Shown here piece by piece: positions 9,801 to 22,015 of a DNA stretch of 64,000 nt. Every line of letters begins with the position of its first letter. The stretch's first letter is position 1. The translations under genes were made by a program, and so were the position numbers. The notes below the pieces were generated by a model. That model searched no databases. It had not been told where the DNA came from and saw nothing but the letters and a program-made list of their open reading frames with translations. This DNA comes from Takakia lepidozioides. Its lineage: Eukaryota > Streptophyta > Takakiopsida > Takakiales > Takakiaceae. The stretch covers positions 62,725,053 to 62,789,052 of the forward strand of contig CM060732.1 of NCBI GenBank assembly GCA_030704615.1, given 5' to 3'.

Positions 9801-12764
9801 CGTCAGACACACCAACAGGCTTGACACGTGCTGATGGATCAGTGACACTTAAAAGTAAATGCTGCACCAAAACAATTGAACCCCCCATCACCATCCAAGT
9901 CCCACATCTTACACTAGTTTGAGACACATGGAGGATAATTACAGTGTAGCTGGAAAAGAAACCTCCAGCCCCACCTACTTCCATTGAGAGAAACACAATG
10001 TTAACAGATACTTTGCCACCTTGGACAAGTGTAGAATCCCACTCTTGCAAAAAAGAGTCACTTTCTAGACCAATCGTACTGGATTTACAATGAGACATCA
10101 GGTACAAGGTCGGGCATGACAAAGACTTCCATTGCAATCCATAAACAAACTATGGAGGCTGGGTACCCACAGACCAGTAAACTACATAGGGCTTGAAGTT
10201 GTTGCAACCTTAAATCCATATCGTGGATTCCCAGGCTCATCCTTGTAGGCATCAACAATTGCCTGCTCTCCCACCCCACCACATAAACAATGAACTTTCT
10301 TCCTGCTTAAAGACAATAAGCTTGGTTTCACGTCAACCTGGCCCTACTTTCCAACAAGTCTACATACTTGAAACTTCCCAGCCATTGATCACAAAACCTG
10401 AACATTCCATTAGGTTCGACAACACAGCATAGGGTGAAGATGACTTGCTTGTGCAGATTTGCATTTTTATCTCAAAGCATTAAGTACCACTAAGCACCCA
10501 CAACCATCCAAGAAGAGTGAGAAAGAATAATAAGGGGGCCATCTGGCATCGAATACATGCGGGCCATGCTGATTTTTACAAGTAGTTTTGTCATGATTTC
10601 AAAGCAGAGAGTAAGATTGCTGACAAGATAAATATTTTCTTCTCCACCATATAAGGTATCTTTACAAGGTAGCTGGACTAGTGAAAGAAAATGAAGCTCA
10701 CCTGTATTTCCCGATCAGGCAGAGGCACCACCAATGGTGCAACTGGCGCCATTTGAGTTGTTAACTGCCCACTGTTGAATAAAGTAAGCTGCTGTTGAGG
10801 TGGTGTGCCGAATGACGGGGCTTGAAACATGGACGACTGGGGTTGGCCATAGATTCCCGGTGTTGTCTGGCCAAACGGCGAAGGCTGCTGTGGTTGACTC
10901 CCAAACAATGACCCTTGGCCTTGCTGCTGTGTCTGCCCAAACATGGGGGTCTGAGGTACCTGACCAAACACTGGGCTTTGCTGAGGTTGGCCAAACAGTG
11001 ACTGTGACTGTGACTGCCCAAACATGGAGCCTGTCTGCTGCTGACCTGAAACTTCCAAATTGCCAAATTGACATGTGAAAGTTGGCAAAAAGAACGAACA
11101 CACTCACTCAAATTTCATTTACCACATAAGTAAGGTGCGGACTACTGAAGTACGAGAACAACCAGGGACTTCAGAGACATGACGTTCAAATAACAAGATA
11201 CTTCTCCATGAATCATGTGGACATGCTCAAGTGTTGGCATTCACACAAGGTCAGCCCCCGAGATGCTGGACCTTGCCAAACAAAGTGAGCTGCCAGCAGG
11301 TGACACTGACATCCACACTGACTAACAAGGCCTACTCGCTGATTCATTCACAAATGGCAGTCCCCCTTTCACTACCGTGTCAACTGGTTTAGTGTGGAAG
11401 TGATAAGATTCTGCTTTATCAGTCCATGGAACAATATTATTAGGAAAAAGCATGGCAACTTCAGTAAGATCTGGACATTCAGCAAAACTACTGTTCACCT
11501 GGAGTTTGACCAAACAAGGATGATTGAGTCTGTCCAAAGACTGGCGTTTGGCCAAGAGAACCCTGGGAAGCACCACCCAACAAGCCTCCACCTGTCTGCT
11601 GTGGGGTTGAGGAACCAAACAATGGTGGTGTGGAACCTGCATTATAATTTGGTGACAAACAGTAAGTCAATTCTGAGCTTCTATTAGGTGCACATGGAAC
11701 TTACAAACAACAAACACAGTCTATTCAGCTGCGACTCTGCACCCAAGTGTCATGCCCGATGTTGGCAACAGTGGAAAGCCAAGGTAGTCTAAACCCAGCA
11801 TTAGCATTGGATTTAAGTGTTGTCATCGACACTAAGATTTTTTATCACAAACTTGTTTACTTTGGTGGGATCCCACTGAGACCAAGTGCCTGCATGATCT
11901 CTTTCTTTTCATTTGAACAGGCTTGGCTGATCATTTGCTTACTGGGATGAGTCTTTCCCAAAACATGTGGTGGCGTGCAAATGCATGAGAAACCATAGAG
12001 ACCTCCTTATGATGGAAACATCTTTGCCTGCTCGAAACTGTGGAATTCCACAGTAAAGTACTTTGAACAGTTTACCTGTGGCCCCAAACACAGGTGAAGT
12101 AGTGCCAAAGAGGCCCCCACTACTGCCAGCGCCAAAGCTAGGAGTTGGTCCAAAGAAGCCTCCTCCTGAACTACCACCAAACATAGGCCTGCAAAACACT
12201 TGTAGCAGGAATGTGGGAAGTAAAACATACTAAGCTTCCGTTCACCGAGTGCACACTACTACCAAAGATTTCATACAATCGCACTTACTGGATAAAACCT
12301 GGTAGCCAACTACAGGTAACAAGGACTTGAAATAAAAGGGTTTGATCAAGAAACTCCAAGCAGCAGAAGCGGAAGCCTACAAAGAGAATCCTTCTGCAGG
12401 AGACACTGACTCGTACTATACATAGAGACAGACAAAACAACTCGTTCCTTCATTTGCTCAAAAAGGCCTCTGCCACCTTTCTTCCAAGAAAAAACAGTAC
12501 TAAATGATTGTTTCTTGAGCCAACTAGAAAGGAAACAAAGAAATTCATCACGTCCGTCCTGACAAAGAGAGAAAAAAAACTTTAGAGAGAGAGAGAGAGA
12601 GAGAGAGAGAGCGTGTTTGTGTGTTTGTCCAGAAAGAGAAATTACCCTCCGGGTGACTGTCCAGTTGCAGGGGGTGTGGAAAAGAGACCACCACCTCCGA
12701 AAGTTGACCCCATTCCAAACCCTGTTTGTGCTGGCGAAGATCCGGGAGTCCCAAACAGCGACAT
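6810..12764 (-). CDS. NUP54: Nucleoporin NUP54 (12 exons)
   Basis: Component of the Nup62-Nup58-Nup54 complex of the nuclear-pore central channel. Exons read from consensus splice sites on the minus strand: 12764-12646, 12188-12076, 11636-11499, 11045-10702, 10262-10209, 9861-9802, 9322-9212, 8628-8563, 7916-7830, 7518-7417, 7245-7099, 6920-6810. They join in frame to 1452 nt, 483 residues plus stop. Residues 1 to about 210 are an FG domain with 18 FG dipeptides (LFGQ, MFGQ, VFGQ), followed by QLTTQMAPVAP, a hallmark of plant NUP54. The C-terminal half is alpha-helical/coiled coil and matches plant NUP54 throughout (KLEGMDPADRERLWPELV, IQRLRQKEQELQRRLLK, GPGKIDDQSLVEMHE, LKRDTRDIEI). Arabidopsis NUP54 is shorter, mainly in the FG part. 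All introns are GT-AG, 171-646 bases. Start: the first ATG, beginning MSLFGTPGSSP. No defects seen. Confidence 0.94.
8680..8768 (+). repeat. Retroelement 3'-tail repeat R3, copy 1 (in NUP54 intron 7)
   Basis: Shares the wording CCTCTGGGC-TCCC-TGGAC followed by an A-rich AATAAA-like stretch and a T/TC-rich tail with 41180-41246 and 43721-43822. It lies in the intron between exons 7 and 8 of NUP54. It looks like the 3' end of a retroposon, but the parent element was not identified. Confidence 0.5.
12584..12611. repeat. (AG)n microsatellite in NUP54 intron 1
   Basis: About 14 perfect AG units, 35 bases inside intron 1 of NUP54. No role inferred. Confidence 0.9.
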
Positions 12765-13536
12765 CCTGACCCTCTAATTAGCAATCTATGGAATGCTTGT
12801 AGCTATCAAAATCTAGTAAATCCCACGATGCATTCAGAACACCACTGTTGTATCTCGTAGGAAAGAAGTACTTCCAGCAATCTGCTCAAAACTGTCGAAC
12901 TTTATGTGAGTAAACAATGACAAGTATTTTAATGAAGTGATAGGAAAATCTCGAAGTCCAGCGAAAGCCGTTGCACCGAAGTCTTAGCTTCCAAGACGCC
13001 AGGAAGACATCAGGAGCAAAATGGACAGGGAAGCATAACCCCTAAACCCTAGAAAAGTTCCATAGACAGGTCCATGAGGTATTGCAAGGGGGAAAATGCG
13101 CATATGAAATCCCGCAGCAATGCCAATGCTGAAGCTGAATTTCTACATCAACTTCACAACAATCCACCTCTGCGTTCCACACTTCAGCTTCGCTGCGTCC
13201 CGCTCCCCCAACCCTAGGGCACGGCGGGAATAGAATGACCCGACGCTTCACCGGCCGAAACTCTTGCGCATGGTAGGAGAAGGGAACGCATCAAGAACGC
13301 TCGTGTGCCCGCTCTAAGATCTGTTGCAATGTAGCGCGGAGCGAGATCCCTGCTGGGATTGGATGTCGTGATAGTGCTGGATCTGAAATGTTTGATAGGG
13401 AAGGTAGAAGAAGTAGGGGAGATACGGAGGTTGAAAGATTGATAGCTGCCTGTCTGGGTTGAGCGCTTGTTTCGTATTTGCTACCTTAATTTGCTGGTTC
13501 ATGTTGAGAAGAGATTTCAGTATTTGGGTCCAGGAG
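12765..13536. promoter_or_regulatory. Upstream region of NUP54, possibly a divergent promoter
   Basis: Region between the NUP54 start (minus strand) and a possible plus-strand small gene at 13537. It has CCCTAAACCCTAG (about 13041), typical of plant 5' regions and telo-box-like promoters. No TATA box could be assigned. Confidence 0.35.
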
Positions 13537-14039
13537 ATGGAGAAGGAGCAGCTGCGGCAGCGCATACAGTAAGCATGGCAAGCGTTGGCCACATGCCTGG
13601 CTTGCGCCGCCTCACCGTGGCCTTAGTCGCCTCCTTTCAGGAAGGTTGTCCTCGAGGCATCTCTGGGTGCCGTCACAAGCCTTCCCCAGTTTACGCTTCC
13701 TGGAAGCCTGGCCGTATGCTGAACACTTCAAACGGGTGTCGGGTATACCAACCTCTGCGTTTACCGAACCGTACTGCATTCAGGGTTTTTTCAATCAGTG
13801 TCAAGCCAATTGCGGGGCAGTGGAAAGATGTAAAGGAGGGCCAAGGTTATGGGCAAAGGGGTGAGCAAGGAGGCCACCAGTGAGTGGGGAAAATGTAGTG
13901 GCAACGTCCGCAGGTGGTCTCCGTCAGCAATGAGATTGCCAACATAGTGCAGGTCACTGGCCGTCTGGACCGGGATATCAAATGCGTGGAAAAATCCAGC
14001 CTTGCTATGCCCCAGACTGGCTCTAAAAATTCCGAGCTG
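13537..14039 (+). CDS. Possible small spliced gene, unidentified (partial model)
   Basis: Not recognised. A short first exon (13537-13568, protein MEKEQLRQRI) ends at a good donor (GTAAGC). An open exon 13928-14039 begins after TCAG in the matching phase and ends at another GTAAGC. Joined they give 48 codons with a helical character (NEIANIVQVTGRLDRDIKCVEK). No third exon was fixed. The segment could instead be 5' untranslated sequence of PPR gene 1, which begins 0.9 kb downstream on the same strand. Codon-level evidence is weak. Confidence 0.25.
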
Positions 14040-14144
14040 GTAAGCAACAATTGTCCCAACATAGAGTGGTTTATTATTCCTGCCAAAAGAGGGATTAAAG
14101 ATGCCAAGAGAGATGGACTATTAACGCCCTCTTACGCGAAGTAG

Positions 14145-14926
14145 ATCAGTGAAAAGGGAAAGAGTAGAACTTATAGTTTGATGTATGTATGCACTTTGTC
14201 TCGGTTATAGCGCAAAATTTGTCGTGGGTTTCGAGTTTATTGTTCGGTGCCTAGGGCAGGATCAACAAGGTGCAATCATACTCCTGGAAGCACTGTGCAT
14301 GAGTTTGAATTGTGCATGTATTGGTGGACTTTAATGCCTTATTGGCTGGGAGTACTTGAACAGGTGGGAGGGTGTGAAGGGGAGACTGCATTTATGTTAG
14401 AGGGGGTCTGGGCGCGTATGCTTATGTCAACAAGAACGGCATTCCTCTATAAAGTACCAAGGTCAGTGTTACTTCATTTGTCCTTCAGCCTGGCAGTGTT
14501 GGTAGGTACTGGCAGTGTGGGACATAAGGGTTGGTTATATCTTCGGATAAAGGGATAGCTACTTCTCTACCTTCAGATACAAATGGTGCAGAAAAGTTTC
14601 CATGTTTGGGGAGCATAGGAGGTTGCACAATGGGAGAGTTTTACGGAGATGTTTAATGTAATAGGCTTTTTTGTTAGCGTGAAGTTGTCAAAACCCAGTT
14701 AGTCCATGCATAGAAAGGCAGTAATGGCATTGCTGCTGTTTCTGACTTAGTATGTTTGTTGCAATGCAGAGGGTGACTAACAAATATACCCCAGTAAATT
14801 CCAGTACTTAATCCACTAAAGTGTCTGTCCTCATGGGAAATCTTTCTTTGACGTATGGAGGAACTTAGAGAAATATTATGTTGAGTGTGAGGAAAGTCTT
14901 GTAAATATGATTGTGCTTCATGCAGG
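14145..14926 (+). other. 5' flank/leader intron of PPR gene 1
   Basis: No ORF or RNA gene recognised. The stretch ends in a 3' splice site (TTCATGCAG, then G) one base before the PPR ATG, so at least its last part is probably a 5' UTR intron. A similar acceptor occurs at the same place in PPR gene 2. Confidence 0.45.
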
Positions 14927-17281
14927 ATGTCAGGGTTGAATCAGACACAGTTGTTTGAATCAGGCACCTCCACTATTATTACTGGTTTTGCAGCAGGACC
15001 AAGAGAGGGAGTCAAGAAGAACTCTTCTGGCATGTCTGGGGATGTTAGGACATTACTTCAGGCAGGGCAACTGAAAGGGGCACTGCAGATTCTGAACCAA
15101 CAAGTCATTTCAGGAGACTCCAATACATATGTCCGTCTCTTGCAGGAATGCATCAAGATGAAATACCTAGCAGAGGGAAAGCAGGTACACACCCACATCA
15201 TACAAAGTGGATTCAAGCCAAACACCTTTCTACTCAACACTCTTGTCAACATGTATGCCAAGTGTGGGAGCATGGTAGATGCACACCAAGTATTTGAAAA
15301 AATGCCTGAACGAGATATTTTTACGTGGAATATACTGATCGCAGGATATGCCAAGCATGGATGTGTTGAGGAGGCTTTTGAAATATATGACAAAATGATA
15401 CGGGAAGGGGTGGCGCCTGATAAGGTCACGTTCATTTGCATCCTCAATGCGTGTACCAGCCTGGCAGTCCTTCACAAGGGCAGAGAAGTCCATGCTAACA
15501 TAGACAGGGCTGGAGTTGCCCCCAATATCATTCTGGACACTGCCCTTGTTGCCATGTATGGCAAATGCGGGAGTGTAAAGGATGCGCGTGAAGTATTTGA
15601 TAATATGGCTCAAAGAAATGTGGTCTCATGGACCGCCATGATTGCAGGATATGCTCAGCATGGGTGTGGTAGGGAGGCTTTCGTGATGTATGACAGAATG
15701 GTACAGGAAAGGGTGGCGCCCAACAAGGTAACATATATTTGTATTCTCAATGCTTGTGCCAGCCTGGCAGCCCTGGGAAAGGGCAGAGAGGTTCATGCTG
15801 ACATCATGAATTCGGGAATTGCACCAGATGTCATGCTGAACACAACGCTTGTTGACATGTATGCCAAATGTGGGAGCATAGTGGATGCACGCCGACTGTT
15901 CAACAATATGGCTCAACGAAACGTCATCTCATGGAATGCCATGATTGCAGGATATGCTCAGAATGGCTGTGGTATGGAGGCTTTGGAAATCTATGAGCAG
16001 ATGATACAGGAAGGAGTAAGGCCAAATACAGTCACATTCATTTGCGTTCTCAATGTGTGTGCAAGCTTGGCAACGCTGGAAAACGGCATAAAGGTTCATG
16101 CTGACATAGAGAAATGTGGACTTGTGCCAGATATCACCCTGCAGAATACCTTGGTCAATATGTATGCCAAATGTGGAAGCATAAAGGATGCACGGCAGGT
16201 ATTTGACAATATGACCGAACAAAATGTGGTCTCGTGGAGTGCAATGATCGCAGGATATGCAGAGCATTCTAGTGGTAGGGAGGCAATCAAGATCTACAAG
16301 CAAATGATTCGGGGAGGGTCGACACCCAACAAGGTCACATTCATTTCAGTTCTCAATGCATGTGCCAGCCTGGCAGACCTAGAAAAGGGCATAGAGGTTC
16401 ATGCTGACATCATGGAAGCTGGAATTGTGCCAGATATCATTCTAGACACTGCCCTTGTTGACATGTATGCCAAATGCAGGAGCATGAAGGATGCACGTCT
16501 AGTATTTGACAATATGGTTCAACGAGATGTGGTCTCATGGAACGCAATGATTGCAGGATATGCTCAGCATGGGTTTGGTAGGGAGGCTTTCAGGACCTAT
16601 GAGCAAATGAGACAAGAAAGAGTGACACCCAACAAAGTCACATATATTTGCATTCTCAATGCATGTGCCAGCCTACCAGCCCTTGGAAAGGGCAGGGAGG
16701 TTCATGCTGACATCATGAAAGCTGGGATTGAACCAGATATCATCCTGGACACTACCCTTGTTGACATGTATGCCAAATGTGGGAGTGTGAAGGATGCACG
16801 TCACGTGCTGGACAATATGGCTCAACGAAATGTGGGCTCCTGCAATGCAATGATTGCAGGATATGGCCAGCATGGGTGTGGTAGGGGAGCTCTGGAACTA
16901 TTTGAAGAGATGCAACAGGAAGGGTTGAAGCCAGACCGTATCACTTTCATATGTGTTCTCTCTGCATGCAGCCATGTGGGCCTAGTGGATGAAGGCTGTC
17001 ACTACTTTGACTCCATGAAGCGAGATCATGGCCTCACTCCTACAGTGGAGCATTTTGGTTGCATGGTGGATCTTCTTGGCCGTGCAGGGCGATTGGGTGA
17101 AGCAGAAGACTTTATTCGCAAAATGGCAATCAAACCAGATGCTGGGGTGTGGGGTGCCTTGCTTGGTGCGTGCAGAGTCCATGGTGATTTAGAGCTAGCA
17201 GAAGGTGCAGCAAAATGCCTTTTCAAGGGGGGCCCACATCAGGCTGCACATTGGGAAGTTGCCAAGGCACTGCAGCACTGA
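14927..17281 (+). CDS. PLS-class PPR protein 1, DYW domain lost
   Basis: Organelle RNA-binding PPR protein of the PLS subgroup, 784 residues, no intron in the coding part. After an N-terminal leader of about 45 residues, PLS triplets run to near residue 650 with the usual signatures ([51 protein letters not shown]). E-type motifs follow ([57 protein letters not shown]). The protein then ends abruptly at HWEVAKALQH, where relatives continue through E+ and DYW domains; the DNA beyond carries a broken DYW relic (17282-17625). The start ATG lies one base after a 3' splice site and matches the start of PPR gene 2. Such proteins mark sites for C-to-U editing; without its own deaminase this one would need a partner, or it is becoming a pseudogene. 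Confidence 0.85.
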   Translation: MSGLNQTQLFESGTSTIITGFAAGPREGVKKNSSGMSGDVRTLLQAGQLKGALQILNQQVISGDSNTYVRLLQECIKMKYLAEGKQVHTHIIQSGFKPNTFLLNTLVNMYAKCGSMVDAHQVFEKMPERDIFTWNILIAGYAKHGCVEEAFEIYDKMIREGVAPDKVTFICILNACTSLAVLHKGREVHANIDRAGVAPNIILDTALVAMYGKCGSVKDAREVFDNMAQRNVVSWTAMIAGYAQHGCGREAFVMYDRMVQERVAPNKVTYICILNACASLAALGKGREVHADIMNSGIAPDVMLNTTLVDMYAKCGSIVDARRLFNNMAQRNVISWNAMIAGYAQNGCGMEALEIYEQMIQEGVRPNTVTFICVLNVCASLATLENGIKVHADIEKCGLVPDITLQNTLVNMYAKCGSIKDARQVFDNMTEQNVVSWSAMIAGYAEHSSGREAIKIYKQMIRGGSTPNKVTFISVLNACASLADLEKGIEVHADIMEAGIVPDIILDTALVDMYAKCRSMKDARLVFDNMVQRDVVSWNAMIAGYAQHGFGREAFRTYEQMRQERVTPNKVTYICILNACASLPALGKGREVHADIMKAGIEPDIILDTTLVDMYAKCGSVKDARHVLDNMAQRNVGSCNAMIAGYGQHGCGRGALELFEEMQQEGLKPDRITFICVLSACSHVGLVDEGCHYFDSMKRDHGLTPTVEHFGCMVDLLGRAGRLGEAEDFIRKMAIKPDAGVWGALLGACRVHGDLELAEGAAKCLFKGGPHQAAHWEVAKALQH

Positions 17282-17625
17282 GGTTGACACCAGGTGCATA
17301 TATTTTTTCAAATTGCATCCAACTTGGCATCCATGCTGAGCTGCAGGGATTGTCTGGGCAGATGAAGGAGGCTGGTAAGTATCTGGCACACTTTCCGAAA
17401 CTGCACAGTACAGAAGACGAGCACATGAAGCACTTGTTGCCATCACAGCGAGAAGCTGGTCATTAATGTTGACATGCCCTTGGACACCTGTCCATGTCAC
17501 CAAGAACCCCTGGGTGTGGTGAATGCCCCACACAGCCACCTCGAAGATTGTGGTAAGGGAGGCCAACTGCTTTCACCATTGCCAAGAAGGGTTTGTTCTT
17601 TAGAGAAGTTCTGTGACGTGAGAAA
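17282..17625 (+). pseudogene. Broken E+/DYW domain remnant of PPR gene 1
   Basis: Directly downstream of the PPR 1 stop the sequence still resembles a DYW tail, in shifting frames. IHAELQGLSGQMKEAGKYL stands where intact genes read IHxEL...[10 protein letters not shown]. Later DNA aligns with PPR 2 over the [14 protein letters not shown]-to-CSCGDYW region, but the CxxCH zinc site is destroyed by indels and the end reads CSLEKF instead of CSCGDYW. The deaminase would be inactive even if translated. Confidence 0.75.
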
Positions 17626-20052
17626 ACGTGCTGGAAAGAAAGTGTTGAAAAGAACAGATGAAAAGGTCATAATGTCCCTTTTAAACACAAAGAGCAGGGT
17701 TGAAAGAAATGATTTGTGTTGACAGGCAGTATTGCACTGTGTCTGAGCTGCCCATGTTGATGATCCCAAATCCAAGTATGGTACAAACCGCATCGCGCAA
17801 AGAATCCTGAAGTTAGGGAGGTTGAATTTCTGTCACCAGAAAATGTTGACAAGGGGATCCCCAAAAGAGACGGGACTACTTGGTAGTTGAGGTGGCTTTA
17901 GTGGCAAGTTTTCCACATCTGGATACAAGTTCATACCTTTGCCTTCTACTTGCCACAAGAACTGACAAGCTTTCAAGTCGATTGAGCAAACGTAGGTGTG
18001 AGATCTGCCCATACAGCCAACACTTCTGCTCAGGAATTTCCCTGCCCATACCTCCATGCAATTGTACAACTGTTTGATGTGGAAACCTTGAGGCAGTAGT
18101 GCAACTGGTACATAGCCCCAATGTGTCTTGTGACCGTGGACTGCATATAACCCATGCACCCAGATCCCAGGGTCTCACAGGATCCTTAACATTGGGAACA
18201 CCGCTCGCTCGTGGGATCATACGTTCCACAGAAAGTTCCCAACCTGGAGCACGGTTTCTCGTCAACGTGGCGAAACCTCATCCAGAGCTGGCGAAATCCG
18301 GAGATTCCGACAATCAGCCCGGAACCCCTTTTCACATTGTCTGAAACCTTTTTCTGATTTTCAGGCACGTGGCGCCACGTGACATGGTGGTGTCAAATAT
18401 CTGGCATGTCAGGAAGGGAACTCTACATTCGCTGATTTTTCGGTAGGGCACTGTTCCGCCCCAACACTTTTACTGTCGCATATTCATAAAATTATGTAAG
18501 CACGACAAAAGCCTCAATTTGGGGATGCGATATGCTCGACAACTTGTCACGCGCTTGCTTTTTGGTATGTAGTTTTGGAGAAGGGAATCCGTGGAGCGTC
18601 GCCGGATACGAGGTATGTAATTGATAGTACGGCGAGTAGCGCGTCAAAAGCATCGCAAATGTGTGACCCAAAAGGCCGCACATGTGTCCAATTTCCCACA
18701 ACCTAGTTCAGCCACGGCATTTTTAGCGTGGACAGTTAGGGTTTAATGCATGGCCGTGCGGCTGCTGCATCCCCCTCGTGTGTGGCATTCATTATGGTCA
18801 TCCATGTATGGATGAGGAACAAGGCCTAATTGAATGGATGAAACCAAAGGTTTTTCCTTTGGAGGAATTGTCCCAAAAGATGAGGTCGCAGTGTTTTTCT
18901 AATTTGAAATATAAGCATGTGATTACCATAGACCTTTGGGCAAGTTCAACAATCATATGTCGAATATTTATTTTATTTTGAAAATTTCATTTCAAAGTAT
19001 GAAATACTCACAAAGATGCTTTATTATCATTCACAAAATTGTTTAATTTCACAAAATCAATTTCCAAAATTTTCAACAATATTATAATTTGTGTCGAAAT
19101 TGCCAAGGTACTATGGTATGCAATTTTCATTTCGGGCAACCTAAGACTGAAAAAAAAAGAAAATCTGATGTAAGCAACTATAGAGTGTTGTTGTAATTCA
19201 TTGCTCACTTGCGAATTGATGGCTAGTAAGGCTCTGATCATGAATCACGGCCTGCTTGCCTTGATGGGGGCCTTGGTATTCTGGACCATACATCTCCTTG
19301 CTTGGGAAGTGGGTCTCTAGTCTCTACCAGTGTTATATACTGTGGTACATTATATTTAGGGCTGTGCCTGGTATATGCACTACCTAGTATGTGCACTCCT
19401 ATGAAAAATCAGACCAGCCTTATATCCACTTATTAGTGGCTTACTATGGTTTTGAACAGGTTGCCCCCAATAACCCTAAGATTATTACCCCGACATCACT
19501 AGACTAGTGGGGGTCTTCATTGATCTCATTGTTGTTGGAGACCAGTATATCTCCCCCAGCGTTGTAAGAAACTCCCCTAACTTAACTTAGTATTCTTTCC
19601 AGTTACACATCCTCGGTGCGGCTCCATGAATGTCGAATGTAGTGGCAGTAATTTATGGCAGTAATTGATCATTTTTAATATTTTGCCCCACGTTTTGCCA
19701 TTTGTTTCTTTCTGATCTTGTTTTTTATTCTCTCATTGCCAGATCCGGAAGAGAGAGTCGAATTTGCTTGCGTTGACGCAAGCATAATTTCTCCCTCTCT
19801 GCAAGCTTTGTTTCATGCGTACTTATGTGTTGCAATAAATAGAAAACACACCTAAGAACTAGAAGAGAGTTGTGAGACAATAATCAAAAGCTAGACACAT
19901 CTAAACTAACGTTTGCGTTTAAGAGTAATTGTGCCTTAAGCTTAATATTTCTATTTTTCCTGGTGGTCAATTGGAAGTCCTAGAGTTAATCGGGATGCCA
20001 TTCATGAGGGGGCTCAGTTGCCCATTCAATTCGTTGTCTGATCTCTATTACC
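17626..20052. other. Long spacer without recognised genes
   Basis: Overlapping minus-strand ORFs at 17833-18265 (108 and 129 codons) have protein-like wording in one frame (QLYNCMEVWAGKFLSRS) but no family was recognised. The sequence from about 18900 to 20050 is AT-rich with no coding signal. Confidence 0.4.
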
Positions 20053-20215
20053 TCATCTACTCATAGGTCTCCAAAGCCTCCATTCCACACCCATGTTGCA
20101 CTTATGTTGCAATCATGGCACTCGAAGACACTACATTATGTTTAGCCATATTATCGAACACTTTCTTTGCATCCTTGATGCACTCATATTTAGCATACAT
20201 GTCCACCAAGGCAAT
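20053..20215 (-). pseudogene. PPR repeat relic
   Basis: On the minus strand from 20215 the frame reads LVDMYAKYECIKDAKKVFDN then MAKHNVVSSSAMIAT, a stop, VQHGCGMEALETYE and another stop. This is one PPR L-S unit in the same wording as the intact PPR genes here, with at least two nonsense changes. No further PPR sequence is clear on either side. Confidence 0.75.
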
Positions 20216-22015
20216 TTTTCATATTCTATGAGCAACATTGATACAACATTTTCAGAAATTTATGATTTATGAATCGTTAATCATTTGTCCGCTAATGAAG
20301 TTCACAGCTTATTCTTCAATATTATGCTCTCTTTCAATCTTATTTCTAAACATATCGCACATCCAAATTATGAACTATTGCTCCGCAAAACGACTAAACC
20401 ACGCACAACTAATAGGCATTTTTACTTGAACATCTGATTGTCTTGCAACGGTAACGTGTCTTCCTTAGTCCTTCATCCCTCTCCACTGTTTGTACCTAGC
20501 CATCGATGATTCACTACATAGCTCAACACCTCCGCTCTTGCTCTATCACATCGTCTACAAAGTTTTTTTCTTTTTTCTTTTTTCTTTTTAGAAAGTTAAC
20601 AACCTTAGGGCCCCGGCCGCACCCGGCTGCTAAGCGGCCTGCAAGCTAGTTAGCAACCGGTAACTGCATGGTGACGGCCACACTTGCACGTTAGGGACCC
20701 CGCTAGTAGGCTCTTAGCAGCCATTAAAAATAACGAAGGACTCCTATGACATTTAACATCTCCTCTCCCCCAGGTGTTAAATCTCAGTCACTTGCTAAAA
20801 ATCGGGTAGTGTGCTTGCGATTCATCCCACTCTGCGCGCAACAAGGTAGGTGCCCAGCTTCAGCTATGTTTCCCCGTCTTGTCTCTCCCATTCTCCCTCC
20901 ATGCCGGGCCTCTCTCAATCCCTTTCATTGTCTTCTCGTTGCTTTCTTGTTTTCATTTCTTTTCTTTTTTGTTCTTTGAGTGTTCCCGGGATGCAGGGTG
21001 GCTGCACGGCAGGGAGCGCGGGGCGGGAGCGAGCAAGTCACCGCAGCAACAAGCCGTCCCCGCCACAGCAGGTAGGCCTCCCTCTCTTGCTTGTGGGACT
21101 GTAGTTCGAAAACTACTGGGAGATTGGCTCTGTTGCCCGTTTGGTATGCATGCATCCCCCATGCATCCAATGCACCTCATCAAATTGACGAGCTCATTCA
21201 GAGATCTGCTGAACCTGTTGTTGACTCAACAGTGATTGCATCACAAATTACAAGATTGCAACACACTTTTTAAAGGACCAAACTGAGGTCCGGCTAAATG
21301 GTCTCCCAGTGCAATCCAATATTAACTGATATATAGAAAAGAAGGGAAGCGAGAGACGAGAAACAAGGAAACAAGAAACTATGCCCAACAAGCACTATCC
21401 AACAAGGCCTTCTCTAAGATGTTAGGTAGGATATATAGTACACAAAGTAAAGAATAACCAAACAGCGTAGTGACGACATAAAGGCACATACAACATAGTT
21501 GTTGATATCCAGTTTAACACTCTGCAGTCTTGCATTGTGTCTTGTGTCATGCCCTCTGCCTCAACTAGTCTTGTCTTCAACATGGATATCTGCACTCGTA
21601 CCCCAAATGCCTTTTGGTAGATACACCATTTCTAACATCAATTCCTTTGGCATGTATGTAAACAACCTTCAGCATGTGACCCCACTAAATGGAGAACAGG
21701 TGATTCCATTTGAAAAGAAAGAACATGAAACAAAATTATGTCAGCAGGAGGCCAAAAAGACCCAAGGAAAAGATAAAGATTGGCCAAGAATGAGAGAGAG
21801 CATCTCCCAAGAAGTGTGAAGCGTCCACTGCTAGCCACATTCCAGATTGTTTCTATTCATTTGTCTGGGTCGTCAATGCCATTTTCAGAGTGGTAGGTGT
21901 ATAGAACTCGAAGATCCCACAAAATTGTATATTTAGCTTGACTGGACCTCCAAAACCAGCTGGGTACTTGTAAGTTGTTTTTGAAATGTTTGTGTGTTCA
22001 TGGGGTGGGTGGCTG
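20216..22015. other. Spacer with a GC-rich dispersed repeat
   Basis: No gene recognised. The part 20985-21095 is a diverged copy of 22690-22790. Confidence 0.4.
20985..21095 (+). repeat. GC-rich dispersed repeat, copy 1
   Basis: Shares GGCTGCA, GGGGCGGGA-CGAGCA-GTCAC-GCAGCAAC and a CAGGTAGGCCT-CC end with 22690-22790. Copies are about 1.7 kb apart in the same orientation. Identity unknown. Confidence 0.55.

Noticed and set aside
15058-15916. Antisense ORFs of up to 129 codons inside PPR gene 1
   Set aside because: They recur with the repeat period of the PPR gene and have no domain; they are by-products of repetitive coding sequence. The same holds for ORFs opposite PPR gene 2.
17833-18265. 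Overlapping minus-strand ORFs of 108 and 129 codons
   Set aside because: One frame looks protein-like, but no family, splice context or start could be supported.
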